Assembly: GCA_002455255.1 (NCBI GenBank) | Contig: DKKL01000033.1 | Coordinates: 7,262 to 14,147 of the forward strand | Direction: 5' to 3' | Length of the DNA stretch: 6,886 bases | Source of the DNA: Candidatus Tepidiaquacellales bacterium UBA6667 | GTDB lineage: Bacteria; Bacteroidota; Ignavibacteria; Tepidaquicellales; Tepidaquicellaceae | Part shown: piece by piece, positions 6,816 through 6,886 of the stretch | How the letters are laid out: the number at the start of each line of letters is the position of its first letter | How positions within the stretch are numbered: the stretch's first letter is position 1 | Position numbers and translations under genes: made by a program | The notes under the pieces: generated by a model | Told to the model about the DNA's origin: nothing | The model's input: the letters and a program-made list of their open reading frames with translations, nothing else | Databases searched by the model: none

Positions 6816-6886
6816 ATGAAGTGGGGATTATTTTTGTGTGCGAATTTGGTTTCTGTTGAGGGCAATAGAATCCGTAAAGCAGTATT
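6816..6886 (+). CDS. Start of a third Rhs core cassette, partial (runs off the window)
   Basis: An ATG at 6816 opens a frame that stays open to the window end. Residues 1-15 (MKWGLFLCANLVSVE) do not resemble Rhs. From codon 16 onward, 'GNRIRKAV' matches 'GNRIRKAI' of the two upstream copies. The cassette is thus entered in mid-repeat, later than copy B, and by chance or selection has an in-frame ATG. Whether it is translated is unknown, since no Shine-Dalgarno sequence precedes it. The toxin tip and immunity gene would lie beyond the window. Confidence 0.5.
   Translation, partial: MKWGLFLCANLVSVEGNRIRKAV
6861..6886 (+). repeat. Rhs core direct repeat, copy C (beginning only)
   Basis: Twenty-six bases align to 3317-3342 and 5284-5309 with three substitutions. 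Two are silent third-position changes and one is Val for Ile. The match begins abruptly at the glycine codon and continues to the last base of the window. Its conserved reading phase and synonymous changes make it a genuine third copy despite its shortness. Confidence 0.75.

Noticed and set aside
1..6886. CRISPR array, tRNA or rRNA genes
   Set aside because: No regularly spaced short repeats, no cloverleaf-type sequence and no rRNA-like conserved stretches were found on either strand.

Overview
The window is strongly AT-rich (roughly 30% GC by eye). Coding starts mostly lack a Shine-Dalgarno sequence, and an outer-membrane barrel of the OMP_b-brl_3 / TonB-receptor-like type lies next to YD-repeat (Rhs) genes. 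This points to the Bacteroidota–Ignavibacteriota–Chlorobiota group; nothing seen fixes the genus. All supported genes are on the + strand, and the longer minus-strand reading frames are shadows of coding sequence.

Region 1 (1-2400). A 162-bp leader carries what looks like a degenerate dispersed intergenic repeat and an AT-rich promoter zone. It is followed by a complete 745-residue secreted outer-membrane beta-barrel protein with a plug-like domain and a charged C-terminal tail.

Region 2 (2400-4947). An Rhs/YD-repeat gene of 667 codons lacks any signal peptide or secretion domain. It ends in a variable 187-residue tip with an HEVTE motif, probably a metallopeptidase-like toxin. A small, extremely AT-rich lipoprotein gene follows, the likely immunity gene, and then an inverted repeat that may be a terminator. 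A short out-of-frame peptide that reads like the beginning of a signal sequence lies between the barrel gene and the Rhs gene. It suggests that the Rhs gene lost its original 5' end.

Region 3 (about 4987-6773). A second, start-less copy of the Rhs core (about 820 bp, same register, no indels, about 95% identical) carries a different 196-residue tip with a GYSQG alpha/beta-hydrolase nucleophile motif. A three-helix membrane protein gene is coupled to it by a TTGA overlap and is the likely immunity gene.

Region 4 (6816-6886). The first codons of a third Rhs core copy begin just before the window ends.

Taken together, positions 2444 to the end form an array of interchangeable Rhs toxin-tip plus immunity cassettes. 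A long upstream copy is followed by displaced 'orphan' cassettes that share its core DNA, which would allow tips to be swapped by homologous recombination. Both inferred immunity proteins are membrane-anchored (one lipoprotein, one integral membrane protein), which fits toxins acting in the cell envelope. The array layout and homology are read directly from the sequence. The toxin and immunity roles come from known Rhs biology, and the specific enzymatic activities are inferred from motifs.
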